DNA of 64,000 nt from the NCBI GenBank assembly GCA_910588645.1, contig CAJUOY010000004.1, positions 1-64,000 on the forward strand. Reading direction: 5' to 3'. Source of the stretch: an uncultured Christensenellaceae bacterium (lineage in GTDB: Bacteria > Bacillota > Clostridia > Christensenellales > Borkfalkiaceae). This document shows positions 7,023 through 15,722 of this stretch, one piece after another (position 1 is the first letter of the stretch; each line of letters begins with the position of its first letter). Position numbers and translations under genes: made by a program. The notes beneath the pieces are model-generated. The model had not been told where the DNA came from. It saw only the letters and a program-made list of their open reading frames with translations, and searched no databases.

Positions 7023-8107
7023 CTTTCAATCCCTTTTTTAGGTATCTGACAGGTAAGACAGTGAAAATTCCCGCCGCCCTTTATGACTTCAGTCGCATTT
7101 ATGGAAATTACCCTACGCTCGGGAAAGCAACGCGAAAGTATTTCTACGGCGATCTGATCGTTGACGTCGCCGAACGCGGGAACGATAACCGCCGAATTGC
7201 TTATGTAGAAATTTACGTATGACGCGGCGAGATTTTCATCCTTGCTTCGTACGATTTCCCCCTCGCCGTATTCGAACCCCGCAAGGTCAAAATCGGTAAA
7301 CCTTACCGGCTTTTCGGGGAAAGGCAGTTTTATTACCTCTATACCCGCGTTTAACAAAACTTTGAGATTTTCTTCGCAACGCCGCCTCTGCTCGTCATAA
7401 GCTTCGCACCAACCGAGTACGACGGTGTTTTCGTTCACGAATGCGCATATATTGTCCACGTGCCCGTCCGTTTCGTCGTCCATAACTCCATACGGCAGCC
7501 ATACCACACGCTCCGCGCCGAGGTATTCTTTAAGAATATCCTCTATCTCCAACTTACTTTTTTCGGGATTTCTGCCCTTAGAAAGCAGACACTCTTCGGT
7601 TGTGATAACGGTGCCCTTACCGTTTGAGTGAACGGAGCCTCCCTCCAATACGAACGGTCGGGCGGAATAGCACTTCAAACCCAACTTTTCACACACCGTT
7701 TGTGCGAAAGCGTCGTCTCTGACATAATCGTCGTAAAGCCCGTTAAACTGCCCGCCCCAGGCATTAAACTTCCAGTCTACGCCGCAGACTTCCGTGCCGT
7801 CGGTAACGAACGTTGGTGCGGTATCGCGCGCCCAGCAGTCGTCGGTATCTATATCCAAAAGCTCGACCGAACCTTTTAATATCTCCTCCGCAAGATACTT
7901 TATAGCCCGCGGGCGACTCTTTTCCGATACGGCCACAAAGACCTTTTCACCTTCAGATATGGCTTTTATCGCCTCGGCAAACGCAGGCTCGGCAAAGCTC
8001 GCCCCATGAGTCCAACTGCCCGCCCGCTCGCACCAGATCATTATAGTTGCGCAGTGAGGAGCGTACTCCGCAGGCATATAGAAACCGTCTTTATAAGGCG
8101 TCGTCAT
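7019..8107 (-). CDS. aguA: Agmatine deiminase
   Basis: A 362-residue guanidino-group-modifying enzyme converting agmatine to N-carbamoylputrescine and ammonia. Family motifs seen: WxRD-type segment CWARDTAPTFV, the central DETDGHVDN, and the C-terminal GGGNFHCLTCQIP, whose first Cys (Cys350) matches the catalytic cysteine. It overlaps both neighbours by four bases, which places it firmly in the polyamine operon. Confidence 0.95.
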   Translation of the reverse strand: MTTPYKDGFYMPAEYAPHCATIMIWCERAGSWTHGASFAEPAFAEAIKAISEGEKVFVAVSEKSRPRAIKYLAEEILKGSVELLDIDTDDCWARDTAPTFVTDGTEVCGVDWKFNAWGGQFNGLYDDYVRDDAFAQTVCEKLGLKCYSARPFVLEGGSVHSNGKGTVITTEECLLSKGRNPEKSKLEIEDILKEYLGAERVVWLPYGVMDDETDGHVDNICAFVNENTVVLGWCEAYDEQRRRCEENLKVLLNAGIEVIKLPFPEKPVRFTDFDLAGFEYGEGEIVRSKDENLAASYVNFYISNSAVIVPAFGDVNDQIAVEILSRCFPERRVISINATEVIKGGGNFHCLTCQIPKKGIER

Positions 8108-9213
8108 AATCTCCCCTTAAAATCGGCATAGCCGAAAACTTTTATAAGCTCGTAACTTTCTCCACGCTTTGCGGCTATCGCAGGCAGAGGCATTCCGTTA
8201 AAGGTATTGTTCTTTACCATAGAATATATGGCCATATCTCCAAAGGTCAATATATCGCCCTCTTTCAACCTGCAATCGAACGAATAATCACCGACTACGT
8301 CGCCCGCAAGACAGGTGCGCGAGGACAGACGGTAAGTATACTTCTTCTCCCCCGCTTTTCCGCTTCCGAAAAGGGGCGGACGGTAGGGCATTTCAAGCAC
8401 GTCGGGCATATGACATTCGGCGGAGCAATCCAAAACGGCTATATCCATTCCGTTATTCACTATTTCAAGAACTTTTGTGTGAAGATAACCCGCATTCAGA
8501 GCCACGGCTTCGCCGGGTTCGAGATAGACCTGAACACCGTACTTGTCAGAAATTCGTTTAAGCTCGTTTTCCAGTAGATTAAGGTTGTATCCCTCGCGGG
8601 TTATATGATGCCCCCCGCCGAGGTTTAACCATTTGAGCTTTGAAAAATATTGTCCGAAATTCTTTTCGAAATGAATAAACGTATCCCGCATATCCTCTGC
8701 GCCCTGTTCGCAAAGCGTATGGATATGCAGTCCTTCCACGCCGTCGGGCAGCTCGGTAAAATTGGATTTTGTTACGCCCAGTCTCGAAAAGGGCGCGCAG
8801 GGATCGTAAATGCCGCCGCCCTGAGTGGAAAATTCGGGATTTATTCTTAAACCGAGGCTCGCGCCGCCCGCGCGGCAAGCAAACTTTTTATACTGAGCAA
8901 GCGAATTGAAAACTATATGATCGCAAATTTTTGCAATCTCGACAAATTCGCCGTCGAGGTATGCGGGACAAAAAACGTGGTTTTCTCCCCTCATTTCCTC
9001 GTGCGCAAGACGCGCCTCGTATAACCCGCTCGACGTTGCGCCGTCAAGGTACCGCCCTATAAGCGGATAAAACGCATAGCAAGAAAAGGCCTTTTGGGCG
9101 AGCAGTATTTTACAGCCCGTCCTCTCGGACACTCCTTTGAGTATTTCGAGATTTTTAATAAGTTTATCCTCGTCTATTACGTAAACGGGCGTCGGCAGGT
9201 CGTTGAAATTCAT
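8104..9213 (-). CDS. nspC: Carboxynorspermidine/carboxyspermidine decarboxylase
   Basis: A 369-residue PLP enzyme of the alanine-racemase/group IV decarboxylase fold. It removes CO2 from carboxyspermidine to give spermidine (or carboxynorspermidine to norspermidine). The PLP lysine is Lys41 in LLAQKAF; ATSSGLYEARL, the GGGHH motif and the C-terminal CLAGDVVGDY follow family order. Because the operon makes putrescine, carboxyspermidine is the likelier substrate. It overlaps aguA by four bases and lies three bases after the dehydrogenase gene. Confidence 0.93.
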   Translation of the reverse strand: MNFNDLPTPVYVIDEDKLIKNLEILKGVSERTGCKILLAQKAFSCYAFYPLIGRYLDGATSSGLYEARLAHEEMRGENHVFCPAYLDGEFVEIAKICDHIVFNSLAQYKKFACRAGGASLGLRINPEFSTQGGGIYDPCAPFSRLGVTKSNFTELPDGVEGLHIHTLCEQGAEDMRDTFIHFEKNFGQYFSKLKWLNLGGGHHITREGYNLNLLENELKRISDKYGVQVYLEPGEAVALNAGYLHTKVLEIVNNGMDIAVLDCSAECHMPDVLEMPYRPPLFGSGKAGEKKYTYRLSSRTCLAGDVVGDYSFDCRLKEGDILTFGDMAIYSMVKNNTFNGMPLPAIAAKRGESYELIKVFGYADFKGRL

Positions 9214-9216
9214 AAA

Positions 9217-10473
9217 TTATTTTACCAGAACGGGATTTTCTTTAATTACCCAGGGCAGACCGTATTTGTTGAGCGCTTCCATATAGGGATCGGGATCGAA
9301 CTCCTCGCAGTTGTAAACGCCTGCTTTCTTCCATACGCCCGTCGCAACAAGCATTGCGCCGATCATAGCGGGCACGCCCGTAGTGTATGAAATTGCCTGC
9401 GATCCGACTTCCTTATAGCACTCCTGATGATCGCAAATATTATAGATATATAAGGTTTTCTTTTTGCCGTCTTTATAGCCCGTAAATATACAGCCTATAT
9501 TCGTCTTGCCCTTAGTTCTCGGTCCCAACGTCGCGGGATCGGGCAAAAGAGCCCTTAAAAACTGTATGGGCACTATTTCCTTGCCCTCGTAATTTATGGG
9601 CGTGGTGGAAAGCATACCTACGTTGCCCAGGCAATTCATATGCTGAATATAGCTCTGTCCGAATGTCATAAAAAAGCGTATTCTCTTGACGCCCTTTATG
9701 TTCTTTGCAAGGCTTTCTATCTCTTCGTGGTGCAAAAGATACATATCCTTTACGCCCACGCCGTCAAAGTCGTATTCTCGCTTGATTTCAAGAGGTTCGG
9801 TCTCTATCCATTTGCCGTTTTCCCAGTAAGAACCGTTTGCCGATACTTCCCTTAAATTTATTTCGGGATTGAAATTTGTGGCAAATGCATACCCGTGATC
9901 CCCGCCGTTGCAGTCGAGAATATCTATCGTCTCGATAGTATCGAAGTAATGCTTTTGAGCGTACGCGCAGAAAACCTGCGTAACGCCGGGATCGAAGCCC
10001 GTGCCAAGCAGCGCGCAAACGCCCGCATCCTTGAATTTTTTATCGTAATCCCACTGGTAGGAATAATCGAAATAGGCCGTAAAGCCCTTTTCTTTGACGC
10101 GCTTTTCATATGCCGCGCGCCATACTGGATCGTCAGTATTCTCGTTCTCGTAATTCGCGGTGTCGATGTAGTCTACTTTACATCTAAGGCACGCTTCCAT
10201 TATGGTCAAATCCTGATATGGCAAGGCCACGTTCAGTACCGCCGCGGGGCGGAATTTTTCTATGAGGGCGACAAGCTCGTCCACGTTGTCCGCATTGACG
10301 CGGGCGGTGGAAAGTTTGGCCTTAGTGCCGTCCTTAATCTTTTCCGCAAGCGCAATACACTTGCTCTCCGTGCGGCTTGCTATAAGAATTTCGGTAAACA
10401 CGTCGTCCGCCTGACAGCATTTCTGAATTGCAACCTGCGCAACGCCGCCGCAACCTATAATCAAAAGTTTCAT
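9217..10473 (-). CDS. Carboxyspermidine dehydrogenase (saccharopine dehydrogenase family)
   Basis: A 418-residue NAD(P)-dependent enzyme. The Rossmann start MKLLIIGCGGVAQVA and the CDHQECY segment match the Lys1/saccharopine-dehydrogenase-like family that contains carboxynorspermidine synthase. It should condense putrescine with aspartate semialdehyde and reduce the imine to carboxyspermidine. Its position directly before nspC supports this over a lysine-pathway role. GGAGG precedes the ATG. Confidence 0.9.
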   Translation of the reverse strand: MKLLIIGCGGVAQVAIQKCCQADDVFTEILIASRTESKCIALAEKIKDGTKAKLSTARVNADNVDELVALIEKFRPAAVLNVALPYQDLTIMEACLRCKVDYIDTANYENENTDDPVWRAAYEKRVKEKGFTAYFDYSYQWDYDKKFKDAGVCALLGTGFDPGVTQVFCAYAQKHYFDTIETIDILDCNGGDHGYAFATNFNPEINLREVSANGSYWENGKWIETEPLEIKREYDFDGVGVKDMYLLHHEEIESLAKNIKGVKRIRFFMTFGQSYIQHMNCLGNVGMLSTTPINYEGKEIVPIQFLRALLPDPATLGPRTKGKTNIGCIFTGYKDGKKKTLYIYNICDHQECYKEVGSQAISYTTGVPAMIGAMLVATGVWKKAGVYNCEEFDPDPYMEALNKYGLPWVIKENPVLVK

Positions 10474-10489
10474 AATTTCCTCCTTAAAA

Positions 10490-11347
10490 TCAATCGTTTT
10501 CCGCGTCTATCAATATTTCTTCCACGTATTTGGGAAGCATAAACGAACCGAGATGAAGATTGGTTGTATAATAACTCGTCTCTATCTTGCGTGCATTCCA
10601 TTTATCGGGTTTGAAATCCCTGACTGGATGATACTTCTTGCTTGCGAAACCGAACAGCCAATATCCCGACGAACAGGTGGGTATATGCGCCTGGTACACT
10701 TTTGAAACGGGAAAACAGCGGAAAACTTTTTGATGCATTTTTTTACACTCCGCCTCGTCCTCGTCGTAAAAGGGACTTCCGTGCTGATAGACCATTATGC
10801 CGGTATCGTTCAAAGCCTTGAAGCAACTGCCGTAAAACTCTTTTGTAAACAGTCCCTCCGTAGGCCCGAAAGGATCGGTACTGTCGTTTATTATAAGATC
10901 GTACTCACCTTCCTTGCCTCTGAGGAATTTAAGACCGTCCTGTATATACAAGTTTACGCGGGGATCGTTGAGCCCCTCGGCCGTTTCGGGAAAAAACTCG
11001 CGCGAGACGTAGACGAACATTTCGTCCTCCTCGACAACGTCTATACGCTCTATTTCCGGATAGCGGCACAACTCCTTTGCAACACCGCCGTCTCCGCCGC
11101 CTATTACCAGCACGTTTTTAACGCCGGGATGAACGGCCATCGGCACGTGCGCAACCATTTCGTCGTAAATAAACTCGTCCTTTTCCGAAAAGACTATTTC
11201 GCCGTCCAAGGAGATGAATTTACCCAAATCGTCGCTGTCGAAAACGTCCACCTGCTGAATGTCGCTGCGTTCGGAAAAGAGCTGTTTATTGACTCTTATA
11301 TTGAGTTTTACGTTGGGCGTATGCACGTCCGAAAACCACATTTCCAT
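10490..11347 (-). CDS. speE: Spermidine synthase (polyamine aminopropyltransferase)
   Basis: A 285-residue Rossmann-fold aminopropyltransferase. Motifs: VLVIGGGDGGVAKE for nucleotide binding, VVEEDE, and DSTDPFGP with the catalytic Asp. It transfers an aminopropyl group from decarboxylated SAM to putrescine. The operon already has the carboxyspermidine route, and no SAM decarboxylase (speD) is present in the window, so its donor and purpose here are unclear. It sits between speA (18-base gap) and the dehydrogenase (16-base gap). Confidence 0.93.
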   Translation of the reverse strand: MEMWFSDVHTPNVKLNIRVNKQLFSERSDIQQVDVFDSDDLGKFISLDGEIVFSEKDEFIYDEMVAHVPMAVHPGVKNVLVIGGGDGGVAKELCRYPEIERIDVVEEDEMFVYVSREFFPETAEGLNDPRVNLYIQDGLKFLRGKEGEYDLIINDSTDPFGPTEGLFTKEFYGSCFKALNDTGIMVYQHGSPFYDEDEAECKKMHQKVFRCFPVSKVYQAHIPTCSSGYWLFGFASKKYHPVRDFKPDKWNARKIETSYYTTNLHLGSFMLPKYVEEILIDAEND

Positions 11348-11365
11348 AACAAATCTCCCTGAATT

Positions 11366-12808
11366 TTATTTTAGAACGTTGAGGCGCTCCACCTCGAAAT
11401 CTTCCGTACCCTGCATTGAACAGCCTTTGGCCTTGGCGTAAAGGATATACTCTATTATCTCCTTTGTTATCAGTTCGCCGGGGGCGAGTATGGGTATACC
11501 GGGCGGATAGCACATAACGAACTCCGTGCATATCTTACCCTCGGCCGCGCGTATGGGAAGAGAAATTTTTTCCGAATAGAATGCCTTGCGGGGGGGCACG
11601 GCAACTTTGGGATTTATATATTCCGCCGAAAGCATTCCCGCTTTATCGCGCTTAAAAAGCCTCTTTATATCGTCAAGCGCTCCCACGAGCCGCTCTATAT
11701 CCTGCTTTCTGTCGCCTATCGAAATATAGGCAAGTATATTTGAAATGTCTCCGAATTCTATCTGAATATCGTACTCGTCGCGAAGTATATCGTATACCTC
11801 AATGCCCGCAAGACCGAGGTCGCGCGTGTAGACGGCAAGTTTCGTCACGTCGAAATCATATACCGAAGTGCCGTTTATAAGCTCCTTGCCGTATGCGTAA
11901 TAATCGCCTATATCGTTTATCTCCGCACGGGCGTACACCGCCATATCCATTACTTTTTTAAAGGAATTTACGCCGGTTAACGCAAGGTTTCTTCTGGATA
12001 TATCCAAGCTTGCCATAAGCAGATAGGACGCGCTTGTCGTCTGCGTTAGGTTTATTATCTGCCTGACGTGGTCTGCGTTCATACTCTCGCTTAAAAGAAG
12101 TATGGAGCTCTGCGTCAGACTTCCGCCCGACTTGTGCATCGACACGGCGGACATATCCGCGCCGGCCGCCATACCCGAAACTGGCAGATCGTCATTAAAG
12201 GAAAAGTGCGTGCCGTGGGCTTCGTCAACCAGCACTTTCATACCGTGTTCGTGAGCTATCTTGACTATGGATTTCAAATCGGAACAAATTCCGTAATAAG
12301 TGGGATTGTTCACGAGAACGGCCACAGCGTCGGGATTGTCCTCCACCGCCTGCAACAGTTTTTTAGGCTCCATTCCGAGAGAAATACCCAGTTTTTTGTC
12401 CACTTCGGGATTTACGTACACGGGAATTGCGCCGCACAAAATCAGGGCGTTGATCGCGCTTTTGTGGACGTTGCGGGGCATAATTATTTTATCCCCTTCC
12501 TTGCAGACAGAAAAAATCATATTCTGAACGGACGACGTCGTACCGCCGACCATAAAGAACGAATGCGCCGCGCCGAAAGCCGCCGCCGCAAGATCTTCCG
12601 CCTCTCTTATAACCGACGAAGGATGACACAGGTTGTCGAGAGGCTTCATAGAATTTACGTCCAGCCCCACGCAGCGCTCGCCGAGCAACGAAACAAGTTC
12701 AGGATTGCCTCGCCCGCGCTTATGTCCGGGCACGTCGAACGGAACTATGCGCTTTTTTCTGAAATTTTCAAGCGCTTCGTACAGGGGCGCTTTCTTCTGA
12801 TCGTTCAT
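11366..12808 (-). CDS. speA: Biosynthetic arginine decarboxylase (Orn/Lys/Arg decarboxylase class I)
   Basis: A 480-residue PLP decarboxylase of the short aspartate-aminotransferase-fold type found in Bacillus SpeA. The PLP lysine is Lys226 in SMHKSGGSLTQ, and DEAHGTHF (Asp195) contacts the ring. The C-terminal domain has the usual PPGIPILAPGE motif. Lysine or ornithine specificity cannot be excluded by sequence, but agmatine deiminase and N-carbamoylputrescine amidase downstream argue for arginine. First gene of the operon, behind a leader with an intrinsic terminator. Confidence 0.9.
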   Translation of the reverse strand: MNDQKKAPLYEALENFRKKRIVPFDVPGHKRGRGNPELVSLLGERCVGLDVNSMKPLDNLCHPSSVIREAEDLAAAAFGAAHSFFMVGGTTSSVQNMIFSVCKEGDKIIMPRNVHKSAINALILCGAIPVYVNPEVDKKLGISLGMEPKKLLQAVEDNPDAVAVLVNNPTYYGICSDLKSIVKIAHEHGMKVLVDEAHGTHFSFNDDLPVSGMAAGADMSAVSMHKSGGSLTQSSILLLSESMNADHVRQIINLTQTTSASYLLMASLDISRRNLALTGVNSFKKVMDMAVYARAEINDIGDYYAYGKELINGTSVYDFDVTKLAVYTRDLGLAGIEVYDILRDEYDIQIEFGDISNILAYISIGDRKQDIERLVGALDDIKRLFKRDKAGMLSAEYINPKVAVPPRKAFYSEKISLPIRAAEGKICTEFVMCYPPGIPILAPGELITKEIIEYILYAKAKGCSMQGTEDFEVERLNVLK

Positions 12809-13080
12809 AAAACCTCGACAAATAAAAAAGACGGCGGTTTCCTTAAAAGCCGCCGTCGGAGGTATAATTTTACTCTTATCCGCCGTATGTCTTGATTTAA
12901 TCTTTCAGAGTAAATATTCAGCAAATACTTTTACTACTCTTATTGACCGTTTCACAAGTGACGCCTTAAAAGGCTTGATTATAAAGTAATCAACTTATAA
13001 AATTTGAGCTTTTAACTCAATCAATAATGCGGATAAATCCGCTTAAATATTTGCATGGTCTCTGAAAGCCCATACGATAA
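12809..13080 (-). promoter_or_regulatory. Long structured 5' leader of the polyamine operon
   Basis: About 270 nt between the predicted transcription start and speA. It contains serial hairpins on the minus strand: GCGGA-TTTA-TCCGC (about 13030-13043), a GAG..CTC stem (about 13006-13018), TTGATTA/TAATCAA (about 12975-12993), then the competing ACGGCGG repeats and terminator. The layout is that of a riboswitch or attenuator. No T-box, lysine, SAM or guanidine consensus is recognised. A possible 18-codon ORF near 13072 lacks a ribosome site. Confidence 0.65.
12824..12857 (-). terminator. Intrinsic terminator inside the speA leader (attenuator)
   Basis: On the minus strand GACGGCGG (12857-12850) pairs with CCGCCGTC (12837-12830), followed by six T (12829-12824), ending only 15 bases before the speA ATG. 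A second ACGGCGG copy lies upstream at 12886-12880 and could pair with the same 3' arm, which would prevent terminator formation. Confidence 0.85.
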
Positions 13081-13084
13081 ATAA

Positions 13085-13113
13085 AGTATAACTTAAATAT
13101 GGTTTATTGTCAA
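13085..13113 (-). promoter_or_regulatory. Promoter of the polyamine operon
   Basis: On the minus strand -35 TTGACA (13113-13108) and -10 TATACT (13090-13085) are separated by exactly 17 bases. It is close to consensus and would start transcription near 13078, giving the ~270-nt leader. Confidence 0.85.
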
Positions 13114-13126
13114 TCGTTTTATGAGA

Positions 13127-14107
13127 TTATGATTCGAAAAATTCTGCCATTTTCCGCATAATTCCGCAGTCCTCTTCGGTTGCCGCGGCATAGTCGAATT
13201 CGGCGAAAAATTTCTCCTTTTCCGACCTGTCTGTCTTGCCGCAACGGGCAAGTTTTAAGGACAGCTCCGAAAGCTTTTTTTCCGCGGAAACGGTATTGTA
13301 CGGGTTGTGCGCCTTGCCTTTTGCAAGCAGCTTTTCAACGCCGCTTACGTATTTTCCGTTATAGGCGGATTTTTTTAAAATTACCACGCTGTCGCAATCT
13401 CCGTGAACTAAAAGCTTGGGACATTTGCTCTTCTTTGCACACCGCACGGCGGATTTGTTTCCGTTTTTCCCGAAAAGGAAAAAACCTATCAAATACCAGA
13501 ACGGGCTCAATATATACGCCAAAGGCCCGATTATACGTGCGGCGCCGCTTATAATAGCTTTGACCGGTGTCGCAGGAGCGCTTATCGCTATGATTTTATC
13601 CGCCGACACTGAAGCACACAATACCGAATACGCACCCCAGCTGTGACCTAAAAGATAAATATCGCCGCCGAAACCGTTATTTTGAAGGTACCCGAAAGCG
13701 GCTTCCACCGTTTTTACTCCTTCGTACATACCCCTGATGCTCTTACCGCCCGAAAGCCCGCAGCCGCGGCTGTCCAAAGCTAAAATGCGGTAACCGAGTC
13801 CGCAGAAATAAGCAATTTCAGTCGTATAAGCCGCCTGCCCGGGGCCCATACCGTGTGCGAATATTATTACTTTTCCGTTATCGTCAACTCTTTGATTGCG
13901 ATAAACGAACCCGCGCAAATTTATTTTCCCGCGGTTTAATTCCACGCTTTCACAAGTAAGGCCGAAGTCCTCTGCGTCAAAATACTTTAAAAGAGGATTT
14001 TTGTCGCACCTTTTGAAAAACGCCGAGGCGTAACACAACAGCGCAAGTAAAAAAAGTATAACTGCTAACGCACCTATGCATATAAGCGCAATCAACCAAA
14101 TTTCCAT
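13127..14107 (-). CDS. Membrane-anchored alpha/beta hydrolase
   Basis: About 326 residues from ATG 14107 (an earlier ATG at 14131 lies in the pgi terminator hairpin). One N-terminal hydrophobic helix (about 3-25) should anchor it. The alpha/beta-hydrolase core follows, with oxyanion region FAHGMGPGQAA, nucleophile elbow LGHSWGAYS, an acid in VHGDCDSVV and His in KAHNPYN. The substrate cannot be told; relatives include acylglycerol lipases and peptidases. No clear Shine-Dalgarno site precedes either start. It lies downstream of pgi on the same strand. Confidence 0.75.
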   Translation of the reverse strand: MEIWLIALICIGALAVILFLLALLCYASAFFKRCDKNPLLKYFDAEDFGLTCESVELNRGKINLRGFVYRNQRVDDNGKVIIFAHGMGPGQAAYTTEIAYFCGLGYRILALDSRGCGLSGGKSIRGMYEGVKTVEAAFGYLQNNGFGGDIYLLGHSWGAYSVLCASVSADKIIAISAPATPVKAIISGAARIIGPLAYILSPFWYLIGFFLFGKNGNKSAVRCAKKSKCPKLLVHGDCDSVVILKKSAYNGKYVSGVEKLLAKGKAHNPYNTVSAEKKLSELSLKLARCGKTDRSEKEKFFAEFDYAAATEEDCGIMRKMAEFFES

Positions 14108-14117
14108 AATAGTCAAA

Positions 14118-14136
14118 GGCGGGCATAACACCCGCC
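14118..14136 (-). terminator. Hairpin between pgi and the hydrolase gene
   Basis: GGCGGG and CCCGCC form a 6-bp G/C stem with a 7-base loop, 16 bases after the pgi stop. Only a short T-tract follows, so termination may be partial and leave the hydrolase partly co-transcribed. Confidence 0.5.
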
Positions 14137-14151
14137 TGTATCCTTTTAAAA

Positions 14152-15588
14152 TTAAACAGTATATTTGGCTTCGAGCGAGGGCGCGGAATCCATTTCCTTT
14201 TTCTGCGCCTCATAACCCTTTTTGCCCAACAGCGCGAACGTGGCTTTTTTGCCGTTTTCGACGCCAGGCTGATTATATGTATCGATGTTGAGCAACGCGC
14301 CCGTATACGCCGTCTGCATTTCGAGCAGGAACATAAGCTGACCGAGCGTAAACGCGTTTACTTCGGGAAGATTGATAGTGTAATTCATTCTTCCTGCACG
14401 CATAAGTGCATAAGCGGTTGCCTTGTTTTCCGCGTGAATGAGTTCCTCCATTGTGTGTCCGCCGAGGAAACCAACGTCGGGTATATCCTCGCAACCGTGC
14501 GCAATGGGCATTTCACAAGCGTATTTTTCAACGGATATAAAGGTTATGACTTTGTCGAAAGGGCCCTCTATGTAGAGTTGAACCTGCGAGTGCTGATCGG
14601 TAACGCCCAGCGACTTTACGGGCGTCGTACCGACGTTGACCGTCTTACCCGAATAATCTATAGCCTTGCCGAGCGACTCCGCCCAAAGCTGGCAATACCA
14701 GTCCGCAATCAGTTTGAGATTATCGGAATAGGGCATAAGCACGTTAATGTTCTTTCCCTGCTTCATAGTTATGTATTGAAGAGCAGCGCACGCAAGTGCG
14801 GGGTTTTTGGAAACAGTGGGCTTGGAGCAAAGGCTATCCATATAAGCCGCGCCCGCAAGCATTCCCTTGATGTCTATACCGAGTACAGCCGCGGGAAGAA
14901 GGCCTACGGGGCAGAGTTCTGAAAATCTTCCGCCGACGCCGTCGGGAAGAATGTACTTCTTGAATTTGCCGCCGTACTTTTCGTCTATTTTGATAAGGTT
15001 GCCGCGGCTCTCGTCCGTGGTGAAAATGATATGGTCGGGAAGAGAGAGGCCCTTCTTTTCCAGAATATCCGCAATAATGAGATACTGTGTCATTGTCTCG
15101 CTTGTCGCGCCAGACTTGGATATAACGTTAAAACAGGTTTCCGCGGGATCGATAACGTCCAAAAGCGCCGCCATTCTCACGGGATCCACGTTGTCCTCCA
15201 CGTAGAATTTAGGGCCCTGACGAAGCTTTGCGGGCAATTCGTTGTAGTGGAGATGTTTTAAAGCGTTGAAAGCCATTATGGGACCGAGCGCGCTTCCGCC
15301 TATACCCAGCACCACGAAATATTTAAACTTTTTACGAACCTGTTTTGCGGTTGCGAGAATGTCCGCGACTATTTCATCCTGATTATAAGGGAGTTCCGTC
15401 CAGCCCATAAACAACTCGTCTTTGCCGCGATTTGCCGCAACGTAATCAAAAGCTGCTTCCGCCTTATCCTTTATTGCGCGAAGCTCCGTATCCGTAATTC
15501 CCTTACGTCCGAGCGACTTGGACATCATATAATTATAGTCCACAGTCACGCGCATCGCGTTGCGCCATTCCTTAGTCTTGTATGCCAT
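14152..15588 (-). CDS. pgi: Glucose-6-phosphate isomerase
   Basis: A 478-residue phosphoglucose isomerase that interconverts glucose-6-phosphate and fructose-6-phosphate in glycolysis. Seen: GIGGSALGP, VISKSGATSETM (sugar-phosphate loop), the GGRFSELCPVGLLP signature and the catalytic segment HTMEELIHAENKAT. Length fits the short Bacillus-type enzymes. The start has GGAGG seven bases upstream. It is transcribed divergently from the helicase gene. Confidence 0.97.
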   Translation of the reverse strand: MAYKTKEWRNAMRVTVDYNYMMSKSLGRKGITDTELRAIKDKAEAAFDYVAANRGKDELFMGWTELPYNQDEIVADILATAKQVRKKFKYFVVLGIGGSALGPIMAFNALKHLHYNELPAKLRQGPKFYVEDNVDPVRMAALLDVIDPAETCFNVISKSGATSETMTQYLIIADILEKKGLSLPDHIIFTTDESRGNLIKIDEKYGGKFKKYILPDGVGGRFSELCPVGLLPAAVLGIDIKGMLAGAAYMDSLCSKPTVSKNPALACAALQYITMKQGKNINVLMPYSDNLKLIADWYCQLWAESLGKAIDYSGKTVNVGTTPVKSLGVTDQHSQVQLYIEGPFDKVITFISVEKYACEMPIAHGCEDIPDVGFLGGHTMEELIHAENKATAYALMRAGRMNYTINLPEVNAFTLGQLMFLLEMQTAYTGALLNIDTYNQPGVENGKKATFALLGKKGYEAQKKEMDSAPSLEAKYTV

Positions 15589-15686
15589 AAATGCCTCCGT
15601 TATAAAACGTTTTTCTTGATAACCGAGTTAAATTATACAACTATTTTTTCTTTTAGTCAACAGATTACAAAATGTTAAAAAAACTC

Positions 15687-15716
15687 TTTACAAAACTTTT
15701 GTTTGTGTGATATACT
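15687..15716 (+). promoter_or_regulatory. Promoter giving a leaderless helicase mRNA
   Basis: TTTACA (15687-15692) and TATACT (15711-15716), 18 bases apart, with the ATG at 15723 only six bases after the -10 box. Transcription would begin at or next to the start codon. Confidence 0.7.
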
Positions 15717-15722
15717 TTTAAT

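Noticed and set aside
13019..13075. 18-codon ORF in the speA leader (starts MGFQRP) as an arginine-sensing leader peptide
   Set aside because: It has only two Arg codons, not clustered, and no Shine-Dalgarno site. Hairpin-based attenuation fits better.
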